Of a stretch of 64,000 bases of DNA, positions 8,372 through 17,962 are shown piece after piece. Every line of letters starts with the position of its first letter. Within the stretch, counting starts at the first letter, position 1. Source of the stretch: Delftia tsuruhatensis (lineage in GTDB: Bacteria; Pseudomonadota; Gammaproteobacteria; Burkholderiales; Burkholderiaceae_C); assembly GCF_903815225.1 (NCBI RefSeq), contig NZ_LR813084.1, positions 2,708,501 to 2,772,500 of the forward strand. The letters run 5' to 3'. The notes under the pieces were generated by a model. It did no database searches. It saw only the letters and a program-made list of their open reading frames with translations, and was not told the DNA's origin. The position numbers were made by a program, and so were the translations under genes.

Positions 8372-11290
8372 ATGAACACCTCCATCACGGAACACGCCAC
8401 GCTCGAAGAACTGGGCGCCTCCCTGCCGGCCCAGGCCCTGGCCGAGGTCCTGGCCGAACGCATGCGCGCCGGCCAGGACGAGGAAGTCGGCGCCTTCGTA
8501 CGCAGGATCTATGACGAAGGCAGCCACCCCATGCGCTGGCTGGGCTCCATAGAGCTGCCCTGGACCCAGGACCACGGGCTATGGCTGGCCTTTGCGCGCC
8601 AGATCATCCCGTTCGGAGGCAGCATGTTCGGCAATTTCGACCGCACGGTGCCCCTGCCCGGGCCTGAGCTGGCGGCTGAATTCGAGTCCATGGCACGCCA
8701 GAGCCTGGCCCGGCCCTGCGAGCAGGACAAGGCGCGGGAACTCGGCGACCGAGCCAGGCGCATCCTGGACATGTTCCACTGGACCTGGTATCCGGGCATG
8801 GCGCGCGAGGCCGTGCTCGAACGCGTGGAATGGGCGCTGGAACTCCATGCCATGGCCGGTGGCACCAGCGGCAGCATTTCGTGGTCCGATCTGCTGGAAA
8901 GCCTGGACGATGATGACCTGATGCGGCTGGCCGAGCGCGGCGGCCCGCTGTACGCCTCCATACGCCGCATCCATCCCGAGCGGCACAAGGAGCTGCCCCA
9001 TCCGCAGCGCTGCGCGCCCTGGTATGGCATCGTGCGCAACCATCCCGACTGGTTCGACGACAAACCCATCCCTTCCGACCCCGGCCTGGTCGCCCTGCGC
9101 TGGGACCTGGGCGCCACGGACGAGCGCCGTGTCGAACTCGTGGACATGCTGCTCAGCGACGCCGACCACGAGCCGCTGGAGCATTTCGCCCCCATCTTCG
9201 ACCGTCTGGTGCGCGAAGCGCCCGCGCTGTTCGTGGACTGGCTCGGCAGCTGGCGCGCCCAGTACCGCTTCACGGCCCCCATGGCCGAGCTGATCTGGCG
9301 TCACCGCTACCCCGAGCTCATGCCGCTGCTGCTCCCCACCATGCTGCGCCGCTCCAGCCTGGACAGCTTCGTGGGCCTGCTCAATCGCATGGTGGCGGAA
9401 CGCCCTGACTACCTGCGCGAACTGCCCACGGCGCGCCTGGCGCCCCTGCTGGGCCAGATGGACCCCGCGCTGGTGCGCAGCCAGCTGCCTTTGCTGGGCG
9501 AGCTGCTGGCGGCCAGCAGCTCCAAGGCCTTGCGCGAGGCCGTGGCGCGCTGCGTGCAGGCCCTCGATGCCCAGGACGTGCTCCAGCTGTTCGAGCGTAC
9601 GGGCTGGCTGGGCCGCGGCGAGCGCCAGATGCAGCTGGCCTGCCGCGACATCCTGCTGGCCCATGCCGACCGCCGCGTGGCGCCGCTGCTGCGCCAACTG
9701 CTGGGCACGGGCCTGGACCTCGGATCGGAAAGCATGGTCGAGGGCCGGCTGCTGGCCCTGGGCGAGCCCTCACCGGGCGCCCTGGCCGTCGACGCCGGCG
9801 GCAGGGTCGAACTGGCTGACGTCGAGGCCCGCGTCGCGCGCTTCAAGCGCTTTTCCAGCCTGCTCAAGGCCTACGACCAGCCGGCCATCCTGGCGCTGTT
9901 CGCGCCGCTGTCCGCGCATGCGGCGCGCACCGTGCTGCACATGGTGGCCACGGCCGACGAGGAACTGCCGCCCCTGGTGACGCAGATGCTGGCCCATGTG
10001 CCCGCCGAAAACCGGGCCCAACTGTCGCTGGAACTGGTCAAGTGCTGGGTGGCACTCGACGGCGAGCCGCGTGCGCGCTGGGCGCTGCGCCTGGTCACCG
10101 GCCATGTGGACGACCGCCTGGTCCAGACCCTGGTCAACGCCGTCAAGGCCTGGGGCTGGAGCAAGAAGCTGCGCGCCATCATCGCCGTGGAGCAACTGGG
10201 CGCGCTGGACACGCTCTATGCGCTGTCCCAGGTGCAGACCCTGTCCACCTCGCGCAAGCTCAAGGACCTGGTCGTCGCGGCCACGCATGACGCGCTCGAG
10301 GCGGCCGCCCAGCGGCGCGGCCTGAGCCTGCTCGAACTGTATGACGAACTGACGCCCGACTTCGGCCTGGGTGGCGATGGCCGGGTGCTGGAAGTGGGCC
10401 CGCTGCGCTACCGCCTGCAGTTGCAGGGCGACCTGAGCCTGCGCGTGGTGGGCGACAAGGGCAAGGCTTCCAAGACGCTGCCCGCGCTCAAGGACGCGTC
10501 GCTGCGCTTGCAGTGGGATGCGGCCCAGGCCGAATTCAAGACCGTGGCCGCTGGCGTCAAGGCCATTGCAAAGCAGCAGGTGCCGCGTCTGGGTACCGCC
10601 TTCATGACGAGCCAGCGCTGGCCCGCCCCGCGCTGGCGCAGATTGTTCCTGCAGCATCCCCTGCTGCGCATCGTGGGCCGCAGCCTGATCTGGCGGATGG
10701 AGCAGGGCGCCAGCTTCCGCATTGCGGAGGACTTCTCCCTGCTCGATGCCGCCGACGATGCCGTGGAGCTGCCCGAGGACGCGCAGGTGCTGCTCTGGCA
10801 TCCGGTGGACGCGGCGCCCGGCGAGACCGAGGCCTGGCGTACCTGCCTGTCCGACTACGAGCTGCAACCGCTGATCGATCAACTGGGCGCGGGCACGCAA
10901 CTGCCTGACGCCAGCCAGTGGAAGGACCAGGCACTGCATCCCGCCGGCCCGCTGCAGATACGCCAGGGCGCGCTGTCCGGCCTGCTGGCCAAGTGGAACT
11001 ACCGCCCCGGCCCGGTGGAAGACGGTCCCGGCATCTACGAGCACAAGCTGGACCTGGCCGGGCGGCAGCTGTACATCGAACTCCACCACGGGCGCTACAC
11101 GCCCTACATGGAACTGGACAACCGCGTGGACATCGTCAACGCCGTGGTCTATGACAGCAGCCACCGCGGCGAAGACGGGCGCTGGCCCCGGCTGCTGCCC
11201 CAGCAATGGCCGCGCGCACTGCAGGCCACGCTGATGGCGCAGTTCTCGGCCATCGCCGCCAAGGCCGCTGGCGGCAAGGATGGTGACTGA
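8372..11290 (+). CDS. DUF4132 protein, paralogue 3 of 3
   Basis: 972 aa. It has the same architecture as the preceding two: helical N-terminal region, central leucine-rich repeats and a C-terminal DUF4132 core (LTPDFGLG, HPLLRIVGRSLIW, LLWHP, LSDYELQPLIDQLG). The N-terminus differs most, with a Trp-rich block (FHWTWYPG) not seen in the others. Its TGA stop overlaps the ATG of the MoxR ATPase by one base, so the two are translationally coupled. The coupling of this copy rather than the others to the ATPase suggests it is the original partner; that is inference. Confidence 0.8.
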   Translation: MNTSITEHATLEELGASLPAQALAEVLAERMRAGQDEEVGAFVRRIYDEGSHPMRWLGSIELPWTQDHGLWLAFARQIIPFGGSMFGNFDRTVPLPGPELAAEFESMARQSLARPCEQDKARELGDRARRILDMFHWTWYPGMAREAVLERVEWALELHAMAGGTSGSISWSDLLESLDDDDLMRLAERGGPLYASIRRIHPERHKELPHPQRCAPWYGIVRNHPDWFDDKPIPSDPGLVALRWDLGATDERRVELVDMLLSDADHEPLEHFAPIFDRLVREAPALFVDWLGSWRAQYRFTAPMAELIWRHRYPELMPLLLPTMLRRSSLDSFVGLLNRMVAERPDYLRELPTARLAPLLGQMDPALVRSQLPLLGELLAASSSKALREAVARCVQALDAQDVLQLFERTGWLGRGERQMQLACRDILLAHADRRVAPLLRQLLGTGLDLGSESMVEGRLLALGEPSPGALAVDAGGRVELADVEARVARFKRFSSLLKAYDQPAILALFAPLSAHAARTVLHMVATADEELPPLVTQMLAHVPAENRAQLSLELVKCWVALDGEPRARWALRLVTGHVDDRLVQTLVNAVKAWGWSKKLRAIIAVEQLGALDTLYALSQVQTLSTSRKLKDLVVAATHDALEAAAQRRGLSLLELYDELTPDFGLGGDGRVLEVGPLRYRLQLQGDLSLRVVGDKGKASKTLPALKDASLRLQWDAAQAEFKTVAAGVKAIAKQQVPRLGTAFMTSQRWPAPRWRRLFLQHPLLRIVGRSLIWRMEQGASFRIAEDFSLLDAADDAVELPEDAQVLLWHPVDAAPGETEAWRTCLSDYELQPLIDQLGAGTQLPDASQWKDQALHPAGPLQIRQGALSGLLAKWNYRPGPVEDGPGIYEHKLDLAGRQLYIELHHGRYTPYMELDNRVDIVNAVVYDSSHRGEDGRWPRLLPQQWPRALQATLMAQFSAIAAKAAGGKDGD

Positions 11291-12426
11291 TGGCCACCAA
11301 GCGCACTGCAACGGCTGCCCGCGTGGCCGCCGAGTCCGCCACGCCCTCGGTGCAACGCCTGCCGGCCGAGCTGGCCCATGCCCGGGAACTGGCGGCGCTC
11401 CAGGCCGTCGACCAGGGCCCGCGTCCCGAGGGCTGGCGTTTGAGTCCGCGTGCCGTGCGTCGCTTCATCCTGGGGGACGCTGGCGCCAGCGGGCCGGCCA
11501 TCGCGCGCAAGATCCACGGCAACGATGCCCTGGTCGAGCGGGCCATCGTCACCCTGGCCGGCCAGCGCGGCCTGATGCTGGTGGGCGAGCCCGGTACCGC
11601 CAAGTCGCTGCTGTCCGAGCTGCTGGCGGCCGCCATCAGCGGCGACAGCAAGCTCACCGTGCAGGGCGGGGCCGGCGTGGTGGAGGAGCAGATCCGCTAC
11701 GGCTGGAACTATGCGCTGCTGCTGCGTGACGGTCCGGGCCCCGCCGCCCTGGTGCCGGGGCCGCTGCACCGTGCCATGGACCAGGGGCAACTGCTGCGCT
11801 TCGAGGAGATCACGCGCTGCTCCACCGAGGTCCAGGACTGCCTGGTGCCCGTGCTGTCCGAGCGCCTGCTGCAGATCCCCGAGCTCAGGCACGAGCAGCC
11901 CTGGCTGCTGGCGCGCCCGGGCTTCAACGTCATCGCCACGGCCAATCTGCGCGATCGCGGCGTCAACGAGATGTCCGCCGCGCTCAAGCGCCGCTTCAAT
12001 TTCGAGACCATGCGGCCGCTGGAGGATGTGCAGGCGCAGGCCGCGCTGATCGGGCAGGAAGTGGACCGCGCACTGGCGCGCCAGCGCATAGGCACCACGG
12101 TCGCCCCCGAGGTGCTGGCCCTGCTGGCCACGGCTTTCCAGGAGTTGCGCAGCGGCAGCGTGGAAGGCACGGCCGTGGAGCGGCCCGGTACGGTGCTGTC
12201 CACGGCCGAGGCCATCGATGTGGCCTTCAACGCCGCCTGCCAATGCTGGTATTTCGGGCAGGAGCGTGTGGGGCCGGCGCATCTGGCCCGCCATCTGCTG
12301 GGCACGGTGATCAAGGACGATGACGAGGACCGCCGCCGTTTTGCCGAATACCTGCGCGTGGTGGCGCGCCAGCGGGCCGGGCAGGCGCACTGGCAGGACT
12401 TCGTCGCGGGTGGCCGTGAGCATTGA
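11290..12426 (+). CDS. MoxR-type AAA+ ATPase (YehL-like)
   Basis: 378 aa. The Walker A motif GEPGTAKS is at residues 99-106, a Walker B-like LLRFEEI lies near 168-175, the sensor-1 segment ATANLRDRG is near 216, and an Arg-rich ALKRRFNF follows. These mark the MoxR branch of AAA+ ATPases, which act as chaperones or remodelling motors together with VWA proteins. The downstream DUF5682-VWA-SWIM gene order matches E. coli yehL-yehM-yehP-yehQ. The start ATG overlaps the stop of the upstream DUF4132 gene by one base. Expected to be cytoplasmic, using ATP to remodel a partner, perhaps the DUF4132 proteins; the target is unknown. Confidence 0.88.
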   Translation: MATKRTATAARVAAESATPSVQRLPAELAHARELAALQAVDQGPRPEGWRLSPRAVRRFILGDAGASGPAIARKIHGNDALVERAIVTLAGQRGLMLVGEPGTAKSLLSELLAAAISGDSKLTVQGGAGVVEEQIRYGWNYALLLRDGPGPAALVPGPLHRAMDQGQLLRFEEITRCSTEVQDCLVPVLSERLLQIPELRHEQPWLLARPGFNVIATANLRDRGVNEMSAALKRRFNFETMRPLEDVQAQAALIGQEVDRALARQRIGTTVAPEVLALLATAFQELRSGSVEGTAVERPGTVLSTAEAIDVAFNAACQCWYFGQERVGPAHLARHLLGTVIKDDDEDRRRFAEYLRVVARQRAGQAHWQDFVAGGREH

Positions 12427-14794
12427 CGCGGCCTTGCTGGAGCCGCTGGCGCAGCTGCGCCTTGTGCCGGTGCGCCACCACAGCCCGCGCTGTGCCCACC
12501 ACCTGCGCACGCTGATGCGCGAGTTCCGCCCCACCCATGTGCTGATCGAGGGGCCGGGCGAGCTCGACACACTGCTGCCCGCGCTCCAGCATCCCCAGGC
12601 ACGCGCACCGCTGGCCGCCTACCTGCATGCGACCGTGGCCGGGGACGGTCCCGCAGGCGAAGACTGGCGCTGCCGCTGCTACGTCCCCTTCGCGGCCTTC
12701 TCGCCCGAATGGGTGGCCCTGCGCGAGGCGGCGCGGCTGCGTTGTGCCGTGCAGTTCATCGATCTGCCCTATGCGGCACGCCTGGAGCAGGCGGCGCGGC
12801 TCGACTACTTCGCCTGTGCGCCCGAGCCCTTGCTGGCCGACGAGCCCTCTCGCCGCGCTCCCGACGTGCTGGAGGGGCTGATCGCGTCCGGTGGATGCCG
12901 CGACTTCGACGAATGGTGGGACCGGCACTACGAGTCCGGCGCCGGGGCGGACTCGGCCCGGGACTACTTCGCCGGTGTGCTGGCCTTCAGCCAGCTGCTG
13001 CGTGAGCAGGGGGAAGGTGCCGATGCCGAGGACGCGGCCCGCGAGGCCTACATGGCATCCCGGGTGAAGGCCGTCCTGGCCGGGGGTGGGCGCTGCCTCG
13101 TGGTCTGTGGGGGCTTCCATCTGCCTGCGATCGCCGCCGCCATCACCGCCGGAGCCACCACGGCAATCGCCACCGACCTGCGTGTGCCGGACCGGCCCGC
13201 CGCGCACCGGCCGGACATCGCCGTGGGCGTGCACCTCATCCCCTACACGCTGGAGCGGCTGGAGCGCGCCAGCGGCTATGCGGCGGGCATGCCCATGCCC
13301 GGCTACTACCAGGGTGTATGGCAGGCCTGGGAGCAGGGCGCGCGCCACCCCGACGCCGAGGCCTGGCCGGCCATGGCTGCGCGCGTCGCAGACGGCCTGC
13401 GTGCCCGAGGCCTGCCGGCCAGCCTGCCCGATGCGGCCGAGGCCGTGCGCGTGGCGCAGGGCCTGGCCGCGCTGCGTGGCTGCCATGGCGGCCGGGCGGA
13501 ACTGATGGAAGCCCTGCACAGCGCCATGCTCAAGGAGCATTCCGGCGCCTTGGACCTGGCGCGGCTGGTTCCATGGCTGGCGGGCGCCGACGACCATGGG
13601 CGGCTGCCGCCCAATGCGCCGGCCGCGCCGCTGCTGGCCGATGTCCAGGCCTTTTGCGTGCGCCATCGCCTGCCGGTGCGGCCAGCGGCGCCCGTGCGCA
13701 AGGAGCTGGACATCTACCGCAGCGCGCGCCACCGCAACCTGTCCCAGGGGCTGCACCGTCTGCGCTATCTCGGCGTGCCCTACGCCCAATGCGAGGCCGG
13801 ACCGGATTTCGTCACGGGCAAGGGCCTGGCGCGCGTGCGCGAAGTCTGGACCCTGGGGTGGCAGGTGGAGACCGCGGTGGCCCTGACCGAAGCCATGCGC
13901 CACGGCTCCAGCCTGGAGGAGGCGGCCGTGCACCTGGTGCTGGAGCGGCTGGCTCGCAGCGCCGACACGGGGCCGGCGCTGCGGGTGCTGGAGGTGCTGG
14001 TCATGGGGCTGGAGCGCATCGCGCAGCAGGTGCTGGATGCCGTCCAGGCCTGGATGGCGCGCAGCCACGACGCCTTGGCGCTGGCACAGGCCACGGGCCA
14101 GCTGGCCCTGGCCTACGAGACGCGCCATGCGCTGGGGGGCGTGGGCCAGGCGAGCCTGCTGTCCTTGCTGCGGCGCTGCTTCGTCCAGGCCTGCCTGCGC
14201 CTGCCGTGGCTGGGGCAGGGCGACTCTTGCCAGCAGGCCCAGGCCCTGGACGCGCTGGCCGATCTGCACGGCATGGTCTGCCGGCAGGCTCCCTGGACGG
14301 ATGCGCCAGGGTTCCACGAAGCCTGCATGGCCTTGCATGGGGCCGGCGCGCCAGCGCGCGTGCGTGGCGCCTGCGCCGGCATCCTGAGCCTGTCAGGCCG
14401 CTGGCAGGCCGGCGACACCGATGCAGCCTTGCGCGGCATGCTGGGCCTGGCACAGACCGATGCCTGTGCCATGGGAGAGTATCTGCAAGGCTTCATGCGG
14501 GTCGCCAGAGGCTGGCTTGTCAGCCATCCACCGCTGCTGCGCCTGCTCAGCGACGCCATCGCGCAGTGGCCGGAGGACGCCTTTCTCGACGGCCTGCCGG
14601 CCTTGCGGCTGGCCTTCGCACAACTGACCAGAGCCGAGCTGGAGCAACTGGCCGGACGGCTCGCAGGTCCGGACCCTTCCTGGCCGCAGGCGGCCCTGGC
14701 GACCCTGCGCCTGCCATCGGCCGAGGACCTCGCCCAAAGCCGGGCCCTGGCCGGGCAGGTCGGCCGGCTGCTGCTGCCCTGGGGGCTGTCATGA
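12416..14794 (+). CDS. DUF5682 family protein (YehM-like)
   Basis: About 792 aa. I place the start at the GTG at 12416, with an equally possible GTG at 12410; either overlaps the end of the ATPase gene. The N-terminal part contains VRHHSPRC and a VLIEGPGELD segment, and a GGFHLPAI segment follows around residue 235. These are features of DUF5682 proteins, which may relate to the TraB/PrgY or EreA-like fold (His/Glu-rich pocket); the fold assignment is tentative. The C-terminal half is helical. The gene is always found with MoxR and VWA partners in this cluster type. Enzymatic activity is unknown. The stop overlaps the next start by four bases (ATGA). Confidence 0.8.
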   Translation: MSIDAALLEPLAQLRLVPVRHHSPRCAHHLRTLMREFRPTHVLIEGPGELDTLLPALQHPQARAPLAAYLHATVAGDGPAGEDWRCRCYVPFAAFSPEWVALREAARLRCAVQFIDLPYAARLEQAARLDYFACAPEPLLADEPSRRAPDVLEGLIASGGCRDFDEWWDRHYESGAGADSARDYFAGVLAFSQLLREQGEGADAEDAAREAYMASRVKAVLAGGGRCLVVCGGFHLPAIAAAITAGATTAIATDLRVPDRPAAHRPDIAVGVHLIPYTLERLERASGYAAGMPMPGYYQGVWQAWEQGARHPDAEAWPAMAARVADGLRARGLPASLPDAAEAVRVAQGLAALRGCHGGRAELMEALHSAMLKEHSGALDLARLVPWLAGADDHGRLPPNAPAAPLLADVQAFCVRHRLPVRPAAPVRKELDIYRSARHRNLSQGLHRLRYLGVPYAQCEAGPDFVTGKGLARVREVWTLGWQVETAVALTEAMRHGSSLEEAAVHLVLERLARSADTGPALRVLEVLVMGLERIAQQVLDAVQAWMARSHDALALAQATGQLALAYETRHALGGVGQASLLSLLRRCFVQACLRLPWLGQGDSCQQAQALDALADLHGMVCRQAPWTDAPGFHEACMALHGAGAPARVRGACAGILSLSGRWQAGDTDAALRGMLGLAQTDACAMGEYLQGFMRVARGWLVSHPPLLRLLSDAIAQWPEDAFLDGLPALRLAFAQLTRAELEQLAGRLAGPDPSWPQAALATLRLPSAEDLAQSRALAGQVGRLLLPWGLS

Positions 14795-16005
14795 CCCAGA
14801 AGGAGCCACCCATGCATGAACCTGGCCTGGACGCTGCCACCCGGCGGCGCTGGCGCCTCATTCTCGGGCCCGATGCGGCCCGGACGCTGGCGGGCGCCCA
14901 CCCGCTGGATGCGGCCGATGCACGGCGCGATGCGGCCCTGGACTACCTCTACCAGCGCGAGCACCGCCTGCGCGAGCAGCCTGGCGCCCAGGATACCGAT
15001 GCCTGGGAAAGCATGGGCGCAGCGGTCGAGCGCCGGGGCGCCGCAGGGGCGCCCGAGCCCCAGGCCGTGCGATGGCTTGGTGAAGTCCGCAAGCTCTTTC
15101 CCCGCAGCGCCGCCGAGACGCTGCAACGCGACGCGCTGTCGCGCTACGGCCTGCAAGAGCTGCTCGCAGACCCCCAGGTGCTGGCGCAGGCCACACCCAG
15201 CATCGAGCTGGTGGCCGCACTGATGGCCGTGCGCGCCGGACTGCCGCCACAGGTGCTGGCCGAGGCCCGTCGCCTCGTGGCCCGCGTGGTGTCCCAGCTG
15301 GAGGCGCGGCTGTCCTCCCGCGTGCAATCCGCCTTCGGTCGCAGGCGCCTGCGCCGCAGTGGGCGGGGTCCGGGGCAGATGAGCGACCTGGACTGGCCGC
15401 GCACCCTGCGCCACAACCTGCGCCACTACCAGAGCGAGGAGCAGTCCCTGGTGCTGGAGCGGCTGTTCTTTCGCGAGAACGAGGCACGGCGTCTGGCCTG
15501 GAATCTGTGGCTGGTGGTGGACCAGAGCGGCTCCATGTACGAGTCCGTCATCCACAGCGCCGTCATGGGAAGCATCTTCGCGCGCGTGCGCGCCTTGCGC
15601 ACGCAGGTGCTGCTGTTCTCCGACCAGGTGGCCGATGTCACCGGGCAATTGCATGCACCCGAGGAACTGCTGCTGGGCGCGCAATTGGGCGGCGGCACCA
15701 ACATCGGCGAGGCACTGGCCCATGTGGCGGACCGGCTGGTGGCGCCGCGCCGCAGCGCGGTCGTGCTGATCACCGATCTCTACGAAGGCCATGACGAGGC
15801 CCGGGTCCTCACGCAGGCCGAACGCCTGGTGGGCAGCGGCGCCCGCGTGCTGGTGCTGGCCGCGCTGGACCGCCGTGCGCATCCCGACTACGACCGCGAC
15901 CTGGCCGCGCAACTGGTGGAGCGGGGCGCGCAGGTCGCCGCCATGACCCCCGACCACCTGGTGGACTGGCTGGCACGCGCCATGCAAGGAGGGCCTGGCT
16001 CATGA
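14791..16005 (+). CDS. VWA domain protein (YehP/CoxE-like)
   Basis: 404 aa from the ATG overlapping the upstream stop. An alternative start at 14812 has a textbook AAGGAG seven bases before it, so the N-terminus could be seven residues shorter. The N-terminal half is helical. The C-terminal half is a von Willebrand A domain with an intact metal-ion adhesion site: DQSGS at 244-248, a GGGTNIGEAL loop and ITDLYEG. VWA proteins of this kind work with MoxR ATPases, binding a divalent metal and a protein ligand. With the preceding ATPase it probably forms the motor-adaptor pair of the operon. Confidence 0.87.
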   Translation: MTQKEPPMHEPGLDAATRRRWRLILGPDAARTLAGAHPLDAADARRDAALDYLYQREHRLREQPGAQDTDAWESMGAAVERRGAAGAPEPQAVRWLGEVRKLFPRSAAETLQRDALSRYGLQELLADPQVLAQATPSIELVAALMAVRAGLPPQVLAEARRLVARVVSQLEARLSSRVQSAFGRRRLRRSGRGPGQMSDLDWPRTLRHNLRHYQSEEQSLVLERLFFRENEARRLAWNLWLVVDQSGSMYESVIHSAVMGSIFARVRALRTQVLLFSDQVADVTGQLHAPEELLLGAQLGGGTNIGEALAHVADRLVAPRRSAVVLITDLYEGHDEARVLTQAERLVGSGARVLVLAALDRRAHPDYDRDLAAQLVERGAQVAAMTPDHLVDWLARAMQGGPGS

Positions 16006-17666
16006 TGCGGCAATGGTTGCGCGCCCTGGAAGACGACGCCATCGCGGACTGGGCCAACCGGGGGCTGCTCAAGCGTGGCGCCAAGGCCCTGGCCATCGCC
16101 GACACCGGCCGCTGGCAACTGGAGGCCAGCCATGCCCGAGCCGATATCGAGGGCCATGTCCAGACCCTGGGTGCGGCGGGCTTTGCGACGCTGCAGTGCA
16201 GTTGTCCCGCCTATGGCCCCTGCCATCATCTGTGCGCCTTCCTGCTGGGCCTGCGTGGCCGGCTGGCGGATACGCCCGCCTTGCAGGAGCAAGCCGCCGC
16301 GCCGGCAGCCCCCTGGCTGGAGGGCGATGCCCAGGCCGTGTCCCAGGCCTTCGGTGCCGCCGCGCAGCGCAAGGCGCTGCGATGGATGGCACAGGGCTTC
16401 GAAGCCGTGCTGGAAGACGGCAGCGCCGCGCTCATCGGCGAGCTCTCCAACCCTGACGAGGTCACCGTGCGCGTGCCGCGCGCGGGAGGGCTGGCCGCGG
16501 CCAGCTGCAGCTGCAAGGCGCCGGCCTGCGCCCACCGCGCCCTGGTGGCGCTGCAGGCGCGGCGTGCGGCGGGCGCCGCCATGCCGCCGCTGCCCGCGCA
16601 TGCCCTGGAGGCCGCCGCGCTCGAAAGGCTGGCGCAGACCCGCCAGTGGCTGATCGGCTGGACGCTGCAAGGCCGCGCGGGCATGAATCCCGTGTTTCTC
16701 GACCAGGGCCAGGCGCTGGCGACAGAGTTGCGCCAGGCGGATCTGCCCCGGCCCGCCGGCGTGCTCGACCTGCTGGTGCGCGCCTTGCGCGACGAGCGGG
16801 CCGGACGCAGCGGGGCGGCACAGCGCGTGGCGCCCTTGCTGGCCTCGCTGTGGATGCTGCTGCGCGGCCTGTCGCAGCAGCCCATGCCGCGGCCGCTGCG
16901 CGAACTGGCTGGCGTGCACCGGCGCAGTTACCGACGTGTGGATGGCCTGTGCCTGCATGCCGTGGCAGCCGAGCTGTGGCTCGCCCCCGGTGGCCAGCGC
17001 GGCTTTTCGGTGCATTTGCAGGATGCGGCCAGTGGCCGCTTCCTGAGCTGGTCGGCATCGCGCGCCGAGGGGTTCGATACCGACTGGGATCCCGCCGAGG
17101 CGCTCGACAACGAATCCCTGGGCGGCTTCACCGCGCGGCAATTGCTGGCCGGGCCCCATGTGCTCGTGCAGGGCTGGGCCAGCGACGACGGCCGGCTGTC
17201 GGCCAGGGATGCCACGCGGCTGGCGCCGGCCGAGGCCGTCCCATCGCTGCCCGGAGCCGACGATCCCCGGGCGTTGCTGGCGCGCCATCTCGCGGACCTG
17301 CATGCCGACCCCTGGCGACAGCAGCCTCCCTTGAGGGCCAGGCTGCGGGCCACGGCTTGCGGCCTGCCCCAGCGCGACGAATCGCTGCGGCGCTGGACGC
17401 TGGCCCTGCAGGCGCCGCAGGCCGGACCGGCCATGGACCTGGTGGGCGAGCTGCAAGGCCCGCAGGCCAGGACAGGGCTGGCACTGCATCGTGAACTGGC
17501 GCGGGGCAGGGTGCTGGAGGAGGTCTTCGGCCGCGTGCAATGCGTGGCCGGGCGGCTGCAGGTCACGCCGGCTTCAGTGCGCTGGCGCCATGGCGCGGGC
17601 TGGCACCACCTCAGTGCGGGCTGGGAGGCCCCCGGCCCTGTGGACGCTCCGAAGGAGTTGCCATGA
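16002..17666 (+). CDS. SWIM zinc-finger protein (YehQ-like)
   Basis: 554 aa. Two SWIM-type zinc ligands are visible: C66-x-C68 with C74-x-H76, and C169-x-C171 with C176-x-H178. SWIM domains bind zinc and mediate nucleic-acid or protein contacts. The remainder is alpha-helical with no recognised catalytic motif. The first ATG overlaps the VWA stop (ATGATG/TGA). This is the fourth conserved member of the yehL-M-P-Q type cluster, and presence of two fingers rather than one is worth noting. Function is unknown beyond a likely binding role. Confidence 0.82.
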   Translation: MMRQWLRALEDDAIADWANRGLLKRGAKALAIADTGRWQLEASHARADIEGHVQTLGAAGFATLQCSCPAYGPCHHLCAFLLGLRGRLADTPALQEQAAAPAAPWLEGDAQAVSQAFGAAAQRKALRWMAQGFEAVLEDGSAALIGELSNPDEVTVRVPRAGGLAAASCSCKAPACAHRALVALQARRAAGAAMPPLPAHALEAAALERLAQTRQWLIGWTLQGRAGMNPVFLDQGQALATELRQADLPRPAGVLDLLVRALRDERAGRSGAAQRVAPLLASLWMLLRGLSQQPMPRPLRELAGVHRRSYRRVDGLCLHAVAAELWLAPGGQRGFSVHLQDAASGRFLSWSASRAEGFDTDWDPAEALDNESLGGFTARQLLAGPHVLVQGWASDDGRLSARDATRLAPAEAVPSLPGADDPRALLARHLADLHADPWRQQPPLRARLRATACGLPQRDESLRRWTLALQAPQAGPAMDLVGELQGPQARTGLALHRELARGRVLEEVFGRVQCVAGRLQVTPASVRWRHGAGWHHLSAGWEAPGPVDAPKELP

Positions 17667-17962
17667 CAGGCCCCGGGCACACCATGGACCCTCTAGGCCA
17701 ATGGCTTGAGCAGGGACTGTCCTGGCTGGCGGACATGCAGGCCGCGGGCCTGGCGGCGGCAGGCATGCCCCTGCTGGCCAGGGGCCGCGCGTGGGCGGAC
17801 CGTGCCGAGCTGCTGGGCTGGGCCGCCGTGGCCCGGCGGATGGACAGCGTCCTGGACCCCGCAGGGTGTTCCCGCGAGCGTGCCGAGGCCCTGCTGGACG
17901 TGCTGGTCTGGGTCACGACCGCCGGGCGGTTGCAGGCCTGCGAGGCTCAGTCGCCGGATTGA
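17663..17962 (+). CDS. small helical protein at operon end
   Basis: 99 aa; I do not recognise the family. The ATG overlaps the SWIM gene stop (ATGA) and GAAGGAG lies just upstream, so it is very likely translated as the last gene of the operon. It is rich in Ala, Leu and Trp with a probable amphipathic helical layout. The 3' end overlaps by 16 bases the convergently transcribed phosphonomutase-family gene. Could be a small accessory subunit of the MoxR/VWA complex; that is inference from position only. Confidence 0.6.
   Translation: MTGPGHTMDPLGQWLEQGLSWLADMQAAGLAAAGMPLLARGRAWADRAELLGWAAVARRMDSVLDPAGCSRERAEALLDVLVWVTTAGRLQACEAQSPD

Noticed and set aside
12311-14338. Long minus-strand open frame opposite the DUF5682 gene
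   Set aside because: GC-rich antisense shadow with low-complexity Gln/Arg/Pro composition; no homology-like motifs, no ribosome-binding site.
14113-15987. Long minus-strand open frame opposite the VWA gene
   Set aside because: Shadow of codon bias in the real gene; the plus strand has a VWA MIDAS and overlap coupling.
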